Part shown: positions 1-9,335 of the stretch, piece after piece
Position numbering within the stretch: the stretch's first letter is position 1
How the letters are laid out: every line of letters begins with the position of its first letter
Assembly (NCBI GenBank): GCA_002307185.1
Contig: DBTT01000031.1
Coordinates: forward strand, 1-23,642
Origin: Bacteroidales bacterium UBA1309
GTDB taxonomy: Bacteria; Bacteroidota; Bacteroidia; Bacteroidales; Dysgonomonadaceae
Length of the DNA: 23,642 nucleotides
Direction: 5' to 3'
The notes under the pieces: generated by a model
What the model saw: the letters and a program-made list of their open reading frames with translations, nothing else
Database searches by the model: none
Told to the model about the DNA's origin: nothing
Translations under genes and position numbers: made by a program

Positions 1-67
1 TCAAAAACTCCGCAAGGAAGGAACCATCTTGGCCCGTAATCCCAGATACTAATGCAATTTTCTTCAT
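1..67 (-). CDS. gmd: GDP-mannose 4,6-dehydratase, N-terminal fragment (cut by window edge)
   Basis: Only the first 22 codons are inside the window. They read MKKIALVSGITGQDGSFLAE followed by FL. This matches the start of GDP-mannose 4,6-dehydratases, whose NAD(P)-binding loop has the pattern G-x-T-G-Q-D-G-S-x-L-A. The enzyme converts GDP-mannose to GDP-4-keto-6-deoxymannose, the first step towards GDP-L-fucose and related 6-deoxy sugars. The ATG is at 67-65 and no stop occurs before the edge. It lies 215 bases downstream of the GT2 gene on the same strand and suggests that sugar-nucleotide genes, possibly a GDP-fucose synthase, continue beyond the left edge. Family assignment is firm despite the short piece, because the QDGS loop separates it from most other short-chain dehydratases. 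Confidence 0.85.
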   Translation of the reverse strand, partial: MKKIALVSGITGQDGSFLAEFL

Positions 68-282
68 GTAATGTTAAAAATAATAATTCTACTATACTTA
101 CCTAAAATGATTCAATCCCAATATTACACGCATAACGAAAGCATTTTGAAGTAGAAAATATCCATAATTGAACTCCAAGTTAAAATATGAAACAGAACGA
201 TCGTATCAGCAATACTGTCACGATAGGTTGTTATAAAATTTACAATATTTGTAATCACGAGGAAATACCTCAGATTTTTTAG

Positions 283-1041
283 TTACAACTGTAGGAATTT
301 AGCCTCGACAAACTGAGGCACCTTTGATAAGACCTTACAAGCCAAGGTAACTCTCGGGAAAAAGCCGTGATTACGATACAAGCGGATGTCTTCCTTCCAT
401 TTCAGTACCATTTTCTTCGGATCGGTAGAAAGCCCGCCCATCCTCATTCTGACAATGTATTTCTTAAGATAGGTTATTTTGAAATTTTCTTTGTAAAAAT
501 AGCGCACCAAGAAATCTGAATCAGCTGCGATACGATAACTTTCATCGTATAATCCACATCTATTGATACAGCTTCTCTTGATATAAACTGTAGGATGCAA
601 AGGAAGCCATCCAAACCTCATTTTCAATTTAGAAAAAGAGCCGCTCATCCACTTACGGACAATACTATCAGGATTCTCCTTATTCACGAACAAACCGTTA
701 CCATACACAATGTCAGCATCCTCTTGTTGCATTGCCTCCACAACCAAGCGAATCCGATCCGACTTGTAATAGAAATCGTCGGAGTGTAATAGTCCAATCA
801 CATCCCCTGTAGCCATACGAATTCCCTTGTTGATGGCTTCATACATTCCACCGTCAGGCTCCGACACAATTTTAGCAATACGTCCTTCGTATTCTTTGAT
901 GATAGACAATGATCCATCTTTGGATGCACCATCCACCACAATATACTCAATGTCCGAATAGTCTTGTGCCAACACACTTTCAATGCAATCGCGAATTGTA
1001 GCCTCACGATTATAACAAGTTGTAATAATTGAAACTTTCAT
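283..1041 (-). CDS. Glycosyltransferase family 2 (WcaA-like)
   Basis: This is a 252-residue GT-A fold glycosyltransferase of family GT2 that should add one sugar to the lipid-linked repeat unit at the cytoplasmic face. Visible motifs are SIITTCYNRE near residue 4, the nucleotide-binding VVDGASKDGS around 35-44, DGGMYEAINKGI at 63-74 and the DXD-type metal-binding HSDD at 86-89. These are typical of colanic-acid-type GT2 enzymes; acceptor and donor cannot be read. I start it at the ATG at 1041 because the family begins directly with MKVSIIT. An in-frame ATG at 1131 would add 30 charged residues without family resemblance. It is separated from ugd by 563 bases, so it may have its own promoter, although no convincing one was seen. 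Confidence 0.9.
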   Translation of the reverse strand: MKVSIITTCYNREATIRDCIESVLAQDYSDIEYIVVDGASKDGSLSIIKEYEGRIAKIVSEPDGGMYEAINKGIRMATGDVIGLLHSDDFYYKSDRIRLVVEAMQQEDADIVYGNGLFVNKENPDSIVRKWMSGSFSKLKMRFGWLPLHPTVYIKRSCINRCGLYDESYRIAADSDFLVRYFYKENFKITYLKKYIVRMRMGGLSTDPKKMVLKWKEDIRLYRNHGFFPRVTLACKVLSKVPQFVEAKFLQL

Positions 1042-1604
1042 CTTATCCCTAATTTTTGATTTTCCACTCTCGATGGGCGAGAGTCCATTACTTACATTTC
1101 CCTTAAAAGATTTCTTCTTAGCTGCCTGCATATAGATAGCTCAGATTTGAAGAAATAGACAACCTTAAAAATTCGCCAACAACTTTAAGATAGGATAACA
1201 CCTGGTAGATTGAATCTCCAGTCGAAATTTTTGATAGACTTGAATTGTAATTACTTTTTGATTTTCCTTAAAAAAGAGTATCGAGTCCAATATGAGAATA
1301 AAATGGCAAAATATTTGCCACTAACGACTACTATCTCATCATTATAGCCCAAGAAAACTTACATTTATAGCGAAATATACAGCATAAGCAGAACTTTTTG
1401 ATTTATCCTTATTCCTTTAACAACACAATCTATACTTTTGTTTACATTTCCTTCTATTTATTTACATTTTATGAGTTCAAAAAATCATTTGACTCAACCT
1501 ATAAATTCCCCTTTCTCGAATCCACTTGAAAGGAGAATGCATAAGATGGAAATAAATCAAAGATACTTAAATGCAAAAAACAAATTAAATATAGCCCCCT
1601 AATT
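1042..1604. other. Non-coding spacer between ugd and the GT2 gene
   Basis: No credible gene is seen here, apart from a possible 30-codon upstream extension of the GT2 gene. It holds a perfect inverted repeat, TGGCAAAATATTTGCCA (1304-1320), that could be a protein-binding site. On the minus strand it holds TATCTTTG (1558-1565), which fits the Bacteroidota -7 consensus TANNTTTG. The nearest upstream TTTG is only 15 bases away instead of about 19-21, so the promoter call is weak. The spacer is AT-rich. Confidence 0.4.
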
Positions 1605-2918
1605 TTACCGTCCGATGCAACTATACGTAAAGCCTTGCGCTTGCACTTCTTCGGCATCATAGATATTCCTACCATCAATCACAAGAGGAACATTCATTGT
1701 TTTCTTCATCACCCCCCAACTTGGCAAGCGAAATTGCTTCCACTCAGTCAAGAGCAAAAGAGCATCAGCATTCAACAAAGCATCGTACATGTCATGGGCA
1801 TATTCTACGACATCACCAATGCGTCGTTCACATTCTTCCATCGCTACAGGATCATATACCCGTACCTTGCAACCTGCTTGCAACAACAACTCAATAGTTA
1901 CCAAAGCGGTTGCCTCACGCATGTCATCCGTTTCCGGCTTGAAGGCCAAGCCCCACAACGCAATTGTCTTGCCCTTCAAATCGCCTTGGTAGTGCTGTGC
2001 TAGTTTGTTGAACAATACCGATTTCTGATATTCGTTCACCTCTTCCACCGCTTTTAACACACTCATGGTATAGCCGCTCTTTTCCGCAGTCTTAATCAAT
2101 GCTTTCACATCTTTCGGGAAACAAGAGCCACCGTATCCGCAACCCGGATAAAGGAACTTACTTCCAATACGGCTGTCGGAACCAATACCTTTCCGCACCA
2201 TGTTCACATCCGCCCCCACAATTTCACAGAGGTTGGCAATATCGTTCATAAAACTGATACGTGTGGCCAGCATGGAATTTGCAGCATACTTAATCATCTC
2301 TGCGGAAGGAATATCGGTAAAAATTACCCGGAAATTATTCAGCAACAAAGGGCGATACAAACTTGACATCAATTCCCGCGCTCGATCCGATTCGGCTCCT
2401 ACCACCACCCGATCGGGACTCATGAAATCTTTGATGGCAGCTCCTTCTTTCAAGAATTCAGGATTAGAAGCCACATCAAATGGAATATCCACTCCCCGTT
2501 TATCCAATTCTTCTTGGATGGCAGCCTTCACCCTTTTCGCTGTACCCACTGGCACCGTGCTCTTGGTGACTAATACCACGTATTTGTTCATGTTGCGTCC
2601 CACCGTACGGGCGACCTCCAACACATATTTCAAGTCGGCACTTCCATCTTCGTCTGGAGGAGTTCCCACGGCACTAAAAACGATTTCCACATTGTCCAAA
2701 CAAGTGGTAATATCGGTTGTGAAATGTAAACGCCCCTCTTTGTAATTACGAAGCACCATCTCTTCCAAACCAGGTTCATAGATTGGAATTTGACCCTTTA
2801 TTAATTTATCAATTTTGGCTTGATCAATATCTACACAAGTCACATCCACTCCCATTTCGGCAAAACAGGTGCCGGATACCAAACCGACATAACCGGTTCC
2901 TACAATTGCTATGTTCAT
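1605..2918 (-). CDS. ugd: UDP-glucose 6-dehydrogenase
   Basis: The enzyme oxidises UDP-glucose to UDP-glucuronate with two NAD+, supplying glucuronic acid for the polymer. The 437-residue length is usual for the bacterial family. The Rossmann loop GTGYVG is at residues 7-12, the segment NPEFLKEGAAIKDF at 152-165, the central helix KYAANSMLATRISF near 210-223, and the catalytic cysteine is Cys266 in GYGGSCFPKD. A C-terminal WGLAFKPETDDMREA block marks the third domain. All key residues are present. It follows the beta-helix gene by 143 bases and is noticeably richer in G+C than that gene, so it may belong to an older housekeeping part of the locus. UDP-N-acetylmannosamine dehydrogenase is a relative, but the active-site spacing and length fit Ugd better. 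Confidence 0.95.
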   Translation of the reverse strand: MNIAIVGTGYVGLVSGTCFAEMGVDVTCVDIDQAKIDKLIKGQIPIYEPGLEEMVLRNYKEGRLHFTTDITTCLDNVEIVFSAVGTPPDEDGSADLKYVLEVARTVGRNMNKYVVLVTKSTVPVGTAKRVKAAIQEELDKRGVDIPFDVASNPEFLKEGAAIKDFMSPDRVVVGAESDRARELMSSLYRPLLLNNFRVIFTDIPSAEMIKYAANSMLATRISFMNDIANLCEIVGADVNMVRKGIGSDSRIGSKFLYPGCGYGGSCFPKDVKALIKTAEKSGYTMSVLKAVEEVNEYQKSVLFNKLAQHYQGDLKGKTIALWGLAFKPETDDMREATALVTIELLLQAGCKVRVYDPVAMEECERRIGDVVEYAHDMYDALLNADALLLLTEWKQFRLPSWGVMKKTMNVPLVIDGRNIYDAEEVQAQGFTYSCIGR

Positions 2919-3061
2919 ATACTCTTTTAGTGTAAATTTATAAATATTTCCATATAAATACCAATTTGCTTATTTACAATTCACGGAACAAGACCTGATA
3001 TACCAAGGCCAATAATAATTGTATTAACTAAAGCATTTCAATACGCGAGAAAATTGCCAGA

Positions 3062-5020
3062 TTAATTCCGTGGCAGATTTGCAAATTCAGACTTTAACTT
3101 GGTTTTCTTAATTACAAATTTTGAACTTACATAATATTTATAGTTTAATTTAATTAACTGAGGATTCGTCAAGGGGATTGATTTTAATAAACTTGATAAA
3201 TTTTCATCTATAATAGCTTTGGGGAGTGTATCATTTATTGCATAAAAAATATTTTTTGCCAAAGGAATTCCAATTTTGCTCCAGTCTTTATTAAAAAAGT
3301 TCAAGTCCGAATGAACTATGATATTTCTCAGAAATGTCAATTTATGTTTGCCTCCAAAATTATGGCTCTCTACTTCATCAATTCCATTAAGCACAAACAT
3401 GTTATTAATGATTCTATTATTGTCACCTGGGCTTGCATGGTATCCTGATGAAGAACAATTGTAAACCAAATTATTCTTCACCAAAATATTACTAGAAGCC
3501 TGATCGTTGTATATCCCCCAGCCGCCATATCGATTGCATTTAACATCATGAATAATATTATTAGTTATACGTGTACCATCAGATATTCCAAGTGTATATA
3601 TTCCACCCATATCATCCAACTCTCCTCTACCAATATTGTAAATATGATTATAAGATATAGTATTGTGAATTGCATATTTCCTGAACATCCACATAAACCC
3701 GACCGAAATACCAGTATACCCCATATTGTGTATTTCATTATAAGAAATATCGTTATGGTTTGCAAGGAAAATAATTACTCCAGGAGCAGAGGCATATATT
3801 AGCCCACCATTAGTTATAATGTTATGGAGAATTTGGACGTTTGATGTAATTTGCTTCTTGAGACTCCAATTAGCACTTGTTGTCCCAATTTTTATACCTC
3901 CGGCTCCAATATGGTCAAAAACACAACCTACTATACTACAATTCTTACAGCCGTTCTTGATCCAAATAGCATTATCAGAGATATTTCGCATCTCAATATT
4001 TTGAAATATTATATTTTGAGCGTTATTTAGCTCAATAACAGCCTCCAAGTTATCAACAGACTGATGTGTAAAATAGCCATTAGTAGCCATCTTCCCACCC
4101 ATGGTATCAAAAATTATATTCTGAAATGAAATATTTGACACCTTTGACCGATCGGTTCCATTAACTATCAAGACTTTATCTATTACAGGAATTAGAAGTT
4201 GAGAAGATTTAACATTTTCAGATGGATATGGCTTATAAATAATTGTCGTATCGTCTCTATAATACCATTCTCCTGGCTTCAAAACATCAAATATATTCAG
4301 TAATCTAAAATTATCTCTTTCAGACAACAACAGGTGTTTCGGAATAAATGTTGAGACAAGATTAAATGAATAATTTTGTCTTGAGTAACTACCAATACGC
4401 TTTATATTATTTGTCCATTTCACATAGAAATTGATATAAGCATTTTGAAGTTGAGGTAGAGGTGTATTCTCCAAAACAGTATTTAGAGATTCTGGTATGC
4501 CTACTTTTATATTCATTTTTTCACCTATTTGCTGTAGATATTCAATCTTGGTAGATTTAAAAAATGAGGAAGAAGGATAGCGGGCAATACTTCGCCACTC
4601 GCCGTTTACTGAGATCAACAATGACAAACCTTTATTTGTTAGTAGTTCTCGGTTATGCATTACCCAATTTCCAGATTCATTGTCAACATGGGGAATCAGT
4701 CTATGGGCGCCATATATAATAGGACGATCTTGCCTGTCTCCGACAATACTGATTTTGTTGGCTTTTTTTCTTTTGTCATTTTCAGTCAAAACAACTGTAG
4801 CCTTCTGAAAATAAACTCCTGGTAAAACATTAATCGTCACTGCTTCATCTGGGTATTCCCTTGCTATATCAAATGCACGATTTAATGAATACACAGCATT
4901 CTCTTTAGTATCTCCACTGCTTTTATCCATGCCAGAAGGGGAAATGAAAATCTTATGAGAATATGCATTAGCTATATTGAAAAACAAAAGCAGAATGCTA
5001 ATATATCTACAATGTCCCAT
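3062..5020 (-). CDS. Secreted right-handed parallel beta-helix protein (GH141-like or lyase-like)
   Basis: This 652-residue protein starts with a signal peptide (hydrophobic run 6-18, likely cleavage after ANA at residue 19). It continues with the FISPSG...INVLPGVYF pattern of pectate-lyase-fold proteins. The middle carries ARYP and EWYYRDDTTIIYKPYP (251-266) and the rest is made of short beta-helix rungs rich in N-I-I and ISYN-x-I repeats. Conserved-looking patches are DDMGGIYTLG (469-478) and YGGWGIYNDQASS (498-510), which recall GH141-type glycosidases; I cannot confirm the catalytic residues. Being periplasmic or outer-surface, it cannot build the repeat unit. It may trim, cleave or epimerise the finished polymer, or process a related glycan. 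It lies 38 bases behind the acetyltransferase in the same operon and is clearly more AT-rich than both neighbours. Confidence 0.8.
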   Translation of the reverse strand: MGHCRYISILLLFFNIANAYSHKIFISPSGMDKSSGDTKENAVYSLNRAFDIAREYPDEAVTINVLPGVYFQKATVVLTENDKRKKANKISIVGDRQDRPIIYGAHRLIPHVDNESGNWVMHNRELLTNKGLSLLISVNGEWRSIARYPSSSFFKSTKIEYLQQIGEKMNIKVGIPESLNTVLENTPLPQLQNAYINFYVKWTNNIKRIGSYSRQNYSFNLVSTFIPKHLLLSERDNFRLLNIFDVLKPGEWYYRDDTTIIYKPYPSENVKSSQLLIPVIDKVLIVNGTDRSKVSNISFQNIIFDTMGGKMATNGYFTHQSVDNLEAVIELNNAQNIIFQNIEMRNISDNAIWIKNGCKNCSIVGCVFDHIGAGGIKIGTTSANWSLKKQITSNVQILHNIITNGGLIYASAPGVIIFLANHNDISYNEIHNMGYTGISVGFMWMFRKYAIHNTISYNHIYNIGRGELDDMGGIYTLGISDGTRITNNIIHDVKCNRYGGWGIYNDQASSNILVKNNLVYNCSSSGYHASPGDNNRIINNMFVLNGIDEVESHNFGGKHKLTFLRNIIVHSDLNFFNKDWSKIGIPLAKNIFYAINDTLPKAIIDENLSSLLKSIPLTNPQLIKLNYKYYVSSKFVIKKTKLKSEFANLPRN

Positions 5021-5058
5021 AAAATGGTTTTTAATTAATGCTTGTAATAAGAAGAAAA

Positions 5059-5613
5059 TTAAATAATAGTTCGTATCCGAATTTTCACAGCCGGATTTCC
5101 CTGATAAATTCCATGAGAGTCGAGGTTTTTAGTAGCAATACTCGCCACAGTTAGAATAGAATTCTCCCGACAAGTTACGCCCGGACATACAACAGCTTTC
5201 GCTCCAATCCACACCCCATCTTCCAATTGAATCGGAGCGTTCCGATAATCAAAACTAGACAAACGATAATCATGATTCCCTGTCAGGAGCAAAGCTCCCT
5301 GGGAAATACATACGTTATTGCCAATCTCAACGCGGTCCAGGTTGTCAATCCAGCAACCTTCTCCCAGCCAGCAATGATCACCGAGAATCAGTTTCCACGG
5401 ATATTTGATAATCACATTATTTTTTATCACTAACCCTACTCCAATCTTGGCTCCAAACAATTTCAGCAAAAACACCTTCACTCCCATAAAAGGATTCCAT
5501 GAAGCTCGAACAAACAAAGCGTTTACAAAATACCACAAGGTGATTTTCATAGAGCCAGCCCCCTTGTCGAAAACTTCGTGAGAAAAACTCGAAAGTTTGA
5601 CACTAATGTTCAT
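5059..5613 (-). CDS. Left-handed beta-helix O-acetyltransferase (WcaF-like)
   Basis: The 184-residue protein belongs to the hexapeptide-repeat acyltransferases and resembles colanic acid acetyltransferase WcaF. It would transfer an acetyl group from acetyl-CoA to a sugar of the repeat unit. After a hydrophobic N-terminal part (LWYFVNALF near 26-34), hexapeptide turns run from about residue 54 to 175. The probable catalytic histidine is His114 in TGNHDY, followed by EDGVWIGAKAVVCPGV (131-146) and the usual YQGNPA end motif (170-175). I use the ATG at 5613, 16 bases after the preceding stop. An earlier TTG at 5643 would overlap the upstream gene and adds residues unlike the family. The acetylated sugar is unknown. 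Confidence 0.9.
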   Translation of the reverse strand: MNISVKLSSFSHEVFDKGAGSMKITLWYFVNALFVRASWNPFMGVKVFLLKLFGAKIGVGLVIKNNVIIKYPWKLILGDHCWLGEGCWIDNLDRVEIGNNVCISQGALLLTGNHDYRLSSFDYRNAPIQLEDGVWIGAKAVVCPGVTCRENSILTVASIATKNLDSHGIYQGNPAVKIRIRTII

Positions 5614-5629
5614 AAAACTAACTTTACTT

Positions 5630-6760
5630 TTACAGAAAAACAAAACGGGGAATCTCTTGTTTATATAGAACCCACTCGTACAGGCACCTCATTTTCTCAG
5701 ACACTGCTTCCACCGTGTAATTTTGTATAATCAAACGACGGCCATTCTGTCCCATTATTTTCAAGTCTTCAGGAGAAGTCAGTAAAGCTTTTTGAATAGC
5801 CTCCAGAATGCCTTCAGGAGAATAATCCACCCACCAACCGCAGTTATGGCTTTCCAACTGCTGCCAAGGTGCACCTTTCGTAGCAATACAGGGAATATTA
5901 CGAATCAAACCTTCCAAAATCACATTGCCAAAATTTTCAAACTCACTTGGCATAGCTAGTACGGAGAGTGAAGCAACAGCTTCGTCCTTCTCTTTACCTG
6001 AAAGAAAACCGGTAAATCGAACATTTTCCAAGCCCAAGCGTGCCACTTCTTGTCTTAGAAAAGCTTCATAGCCTGCATCACCACCTCCAATAATCAATAA
6101 TTCAGCATGTTTCGACTGTTCTTTCAAAGCAGACCAAGCATAAATAAGCCCCTCTACATTTTTTCGAGGAGAAATTCTACCTAAATATCCCAATCGGAAA
6201 ATACTATCTAATTTACGTTCTTCGTAATCCCTTATTTCAATAGGATTAGGAATTACAGCAATGGGGGACGTTACTCCCAAATTCCGGCAATGGACCATTT
6301 CCTCTTCACAAGTTACTTGCACGCAAGCCGCTTGATTCAGATCTTGCAACAGTCGGAATTTAAGAGAAAACTCTTTAAATCGTTTATTTGATTTTGCTAT
6401 ATCCTGCGGATAAAGCATTCCCCGAGGCGTTATCAGGTATGGTTTATTATTATTACGAGCAATTGAAGCCAATGCGTACGTAGGCCATTGCCAAATCCCT
6501 TGTGCGTGATAAATATCATATGCGCCCAATTGCAAAATTTCTTTTTTCAACAAAGGAGAATAGCAGAATTTATATTCCCAGGGAGCTTTCGCAATATAAA
6601 CAGGCACATCGTCTCCTCGTAGCCGCCCTCCCTCCGACAGGGGATACATGAGCAATTCTACATCAACTCCTTGCTGCTGCAAACCCAAGAGTGTATAATA
6701 GGTACTCATCGCAGGACCTCCCGCATTAACATCTAATGTTCCAGTATGTAGGATTTTCAT
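5630..6760 (-). CDS. Glycosyltransferase family 4
   Basis: This is a 376-residue GT-B fold glycosyltransferase of the GT4 (group 1) type, retaining and metal-independent by family. The N-terminal domain has the glycine-rich loop NAGGPA (12-17) and HAQGIWQWP (85-93). The C-terminal domain has GYLGRISPRKN (191-201), then GGGDAGYE and the E-x7-E nucleotide-sugar motif in SEFENFGNVILEG (272-284). The donor sugar cannot be deduced. Its ATG overlaps the stop of the preceding GT4 gene by four bases, so translation of the two is probably coupled. Confidence 0.92.
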   Translation of the reverse strand: MKILHTGTLDVNAGGPAMSTYYTLLGLQQQGVDVELLMYPLSEGGRLRGDDVPVYIAKAPWEYKFCYSPLLKKEILQLGAYDIYHAQGIWQWPTYALASIARNNNKPYLITPRGMLYPQDIAKSNKRFKEFSLKFRLLQDLNQAACVQVTCEEEMVHCRNLGVTSPIAVIPNPIEIRDYEERKLDSIFRLGYLGRISPRKNVEGLIYAWSALKEQSKHAELLIIGGGDAGYEAFLRQEVARLGLENVRFTGFLSGKEKDEAVASLSVLAMPSEFENFGNVILEGLIRNIPCIATKGAPWQQLESHNCGWWVDYSPEGILEAIQKALLTSPEDLKIMGQNGRRLIIQNYTVEAVSEKMRCLYEWVLYKQEIPRFVFL

Positions 6761-7767
6761 GCCTTAGTTTTCATATTTAAAACTTCGTGGTAAACTTTTA
6801 TATATTCTCCGGCAATGCATCTAATGTCAAAACGAACCGTGTTCTTCAAGCCATTTCTAATTAAATGATTCCGATAAGTAGCATCTTCTATTAATTTCAC
6901 ATACCCTTCACGAAGAGAGTTTATATCATGAGGATTTACGAAATGAGCTGCACCCCCTGCTATTTCTATCAAAGGTTCAATAGCGGATGTCAATACTACT
7001 CGTCCTGTTTTTTGCCCTTCTACAATAGGCATTCCAAAACCCTCATATTCGGATGGAAAATTGACTATATCACTATTAATATACTCCTCTCGTATTTTTT
7101 CATCTGTTAATTGATAGTCATTTGAATATTCAATCTTATGCTCTTCTAAAAGACAAAGCATCTCTTCAGACAACTTCCCTATTATTCGCAAATGACAAGT
7201 AAGTCCATCCAATGCTAAAATGGAGCGTTTGAGATTTTTATTCCAACCAGTTCCTATATGTAATACTACGGGCTTTTCCAAATTAAATTCTTTAGGAATG
7301 TAATTAAAAGCAGGATCTAATGGATTATGAATCATTCTTAGTTTTTCAGTATGAATATGCTTCAGAATATTCATACTCGTATGCTCAGAAATACAAGTTA
7401 TTCTATCTGCTAATCTGATGGGTAAATACAGCCAAAACAGCCATTTATAAAATCGCTTTATAGGATTTTTCACATTGTCGATAAATACCAAATCATGTAT
7501 GGTTAGAACGGTTTTACATCCTGTCAGGCTTAAAACCACATCGTGAATATGTCCACTTATATGATTAATCCCTTCTTTATTTCTATGCCGAAAAACGTAC
7601 CAGCAATTTTGAACCACATCCCAAGGCATACTTCTCATGGAAGGCATAAAAACTTCTTCTATTTCGATATTTGGGTCAACACTTTGCATTCCTTCTATAA
7701 CAGGACCAAAGACATGTTGAATAGAAAAGCCCAAAGAGCGATGGCGATGAAAAAAAGTCACTTTCAT
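6757..7767 (-). CDS. Glycosyltransferase family 4 (mannosyltransferase-like)
   Basis: A second GT4 enzyme, 336 residues long, with the same GT-B architecture but a different N-terminal acceptor domain. Visible features are TIHDLVF (89-95), the CISEHT turn (125-130), GTGWNKNL (172-179) at the start of the nucleotide-sugar domain, and the E-x7-E motif in SEYEGFGMPIVEG (239-251). Enzymes with this layout are often annotated as mannosyl- or rhamnosyltransferases, but the sequence alone does not settle the donor. Both ends overlap neighbours by four bases (7764-7767 and 6757-6760), which marks a tight translational chain polymerase - GT4 - GT4. Confidence 0.92.
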   Translation of the reverse strand: MKVTFFHRHRSLGFSIQHVFGPVIEGMQSVDPNIEIEEVFMPSMRSMPWDVVQNCWYVFRHRNKEGINHISGHIHDVVLSLTGCKTVLTIHDLVFIDNVKNPIKRFYKWLFWLYLPIRLADRITCISEHTSMNILKHIHTEKLRMIHNPLDPAFNYIPKEFNLEKPVVLHIGTGWNKNLKRSILALDGLTCHLRIIGKLSEEMLCLLEEHKIEYSNDYQLTDEKIREEYINSDIVNFPSEYEGFGMPIVEGQKTGRVVLTSAIEPLIEIAGGAAHFVNPHDINSLREGYVKLIEDATYRNHLIRNGLKNTVRFDIRCIAGEYIKVYHEVLNMKTKA

Positions 7768-9335
7768 TTATTTTTAACTAATTTTAAAACGTAAAAACAA
7801 ATATAAAACACAAGCAAATAAGTAAAGATTGATTGCCAAAATCCTCTTAAAATATATCCAATATCCCCAAAACAACCACCAGCATTTCTAAACCTTCCAA
7901 GAAAAACAAATAGATTAATCAATGCAAAAGGAGCATAGAGCACTTGCCGATTTATAAAAAATACAAAACTATTAAGCAAATAAAATACAGCTAGCCATAG
8001 TATAAACTGAATTGGAAAATACCAATATCCGAAAGTTGCTAGACCATCGGCAACATGACTTGTCACACGAAACCCCCCAAGAACACTAGGGGAGTGAGTT
8101 GCTAAGTTATATAGCTGATCTCCTCGAGAATATACTAATTGATCTTTATCTATATTTATTTTTAAAACTTTCAGAAGAGGATCTGGAAGAAGTGCTAGTA
8201 TTTGATCAAACATGCTTTCTAACATATGGCTGTTACTATAGCCTAAAATAGAAGCATAATAAAGAGTAATATCAGTTACTCGCATATTCGCATAACGATT
8301 CATAATAAAATTATCCAAATACTCTTCTGTCCATCCTCCATAAGCATAAGTTTCATTGCCTGATAATTCAATTTTCAGACCTTTACTAATATTCTCCATT
8401 TCCTGCAATTTAGCTTTGTCCTCGAGTACATTCAGAGTTTCCTGAAACAATTCAGACTTAGAAATATCCCCTCTTGTAGTCCGTGTAGCAAGCATTGCCA
8501 ATGAAAGATTAGAAAACAAACCCAATATTAGGTATCCTCCGACTGCAAGTAAAACGAATTTTGTTGGAGAAATAAAATCGGTTAATTTCTTGCGCGCCTT
8601 GATTAACCATAAGAGAGACAATAAAACCAAAAGAAAAAGAGGAGCCACAATAGCCTCTCGACTATTCGAAGCAATATTTAAGATCGTAACTAGAATTAAG
8701 AAAGCTACTACAAATTTGCGATTAACAGCCCCTTTGATTCTCAACAAATCCGGACAAAAAAGAATCAGGGGAGCCAATTGGAAATAAGTTAACCCAACTA
8801 AAAATTTTCCTCCCACATCACCAGTTTCAGCCGTATTGGCAAAAGTTGCAAGACGTACAATGACCCCTATAGCTCCCATCATCCACAAAACAGGAGGTGT
8901 TATTTGATAAAAGTGCTGCTTTGCTAAAAACAATTGCAACTTATTATTGCTTCTTTTTTGAGATGCATAATAGAAAGCTAAACTTCCTATAAGAAAAAGT
9001 AATGTTTCTAATGTAAATGTACTGTACGCCAATTCCATTTTATAACTGATTGGTTTACCTTCCATCAATGTGGCAGTAAGAGGTAAAAATCGGTATAGAA
9101 ACATGGATAAATACATTGCAAAAGAAAATGGGAATAGTACAACATTCTCCTTTGTAAATAAGATGCAAAAAACTTTCAGTACAATCCAACTCATTAGGCA
9201 TCCCAATATATTGGGGAATGAAGGGAAATAAATTATCTCAAAAAATACTGAAACATAAAGAATGAAATGCAAAATTTTTTTTGCATTTTCGACATTATCC
9301 GTTCCTATTATATCAGTGGCTTCTAAATACTTCAT
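7764..9335 (-). CDS. wzy: Wzy-type polysaccharide polymerase
   Basis: A 523-residue inner-membrane protein with about twelve hydrophobic segments. A large soluble loop lies roughly between residues 270 and 415, containing YGGWTEEYLDNF, and three C-terminal helices follow. This is the topology of O-antigen/capsule polymerases, which join flipped repeat units on the periplasmic side. Primary sequence in this family is poorly conserved, so the call rests on topology, length and context. Context is strong: it sits among glycosyltransferases, and the locus also has Wzx, Wzc and Wza. No other polymerase candidate is present. The start overlaps the preceding glycosyltransferase gene by 23 bases. An O-antigen ligase is the main alternative. 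Confidence 0.8.
   Translation of the reverse strand: MKYLEATDIIGTDNVENAKKILHFILYVSVFFEIIYFPSFPNILGCLMSWIVLKVFCILFTKENVVLFPFSFAMYLSMFLYRFLPLTATLMEGKPISYKMELAYSTFTLETLLFLIGSLAFYYASQKRSNNKLQLFLAKQHFYQITPPVLWMMGAIGVIVRLATFANTAETGDVGGKFLVGLTYFQLAPLILFCPDLLRIKGAVNRKFVVAFLILVTILNIASNSREAIVAPLFLLVLLSLLWLIKARKKLTDFISPTKFVLLAVGGYLILGLFSNLSLAMLATRTTRGDISKSELFQETLNVLEDKAKLQEMENISKGLKIELSGNETYAYGGWTEEYLDNFIMNRYANMRVTDITLYYASILGYSNSHMLESMFDQILALLPDPLLKVLKINIDKDQLVYSRGDQLYNLATHSPSVLGGFRVTSHVADGLATFGYWYFPIQFILWLAVFYLLNSFVFFINRQVLYAPFALINLFVFLGRFRNAGGCFGDIGYILRGFWQSIFTYLLVFYICFYVLKLVKNK

Noticed and set aside
1509..1535. CCCCTTTC...GAAAGGAG hairpin as a terminator for ugd
   Set aside because: The stem has a G-T pair, a 12-base loop and no T-run in the minus direction; it lies in the right place but is too weak to call.
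2200..2745. 181-codon plus-strand open frame
   Set aside because: It is antisense to the conserved core of ugd and has no independent support.
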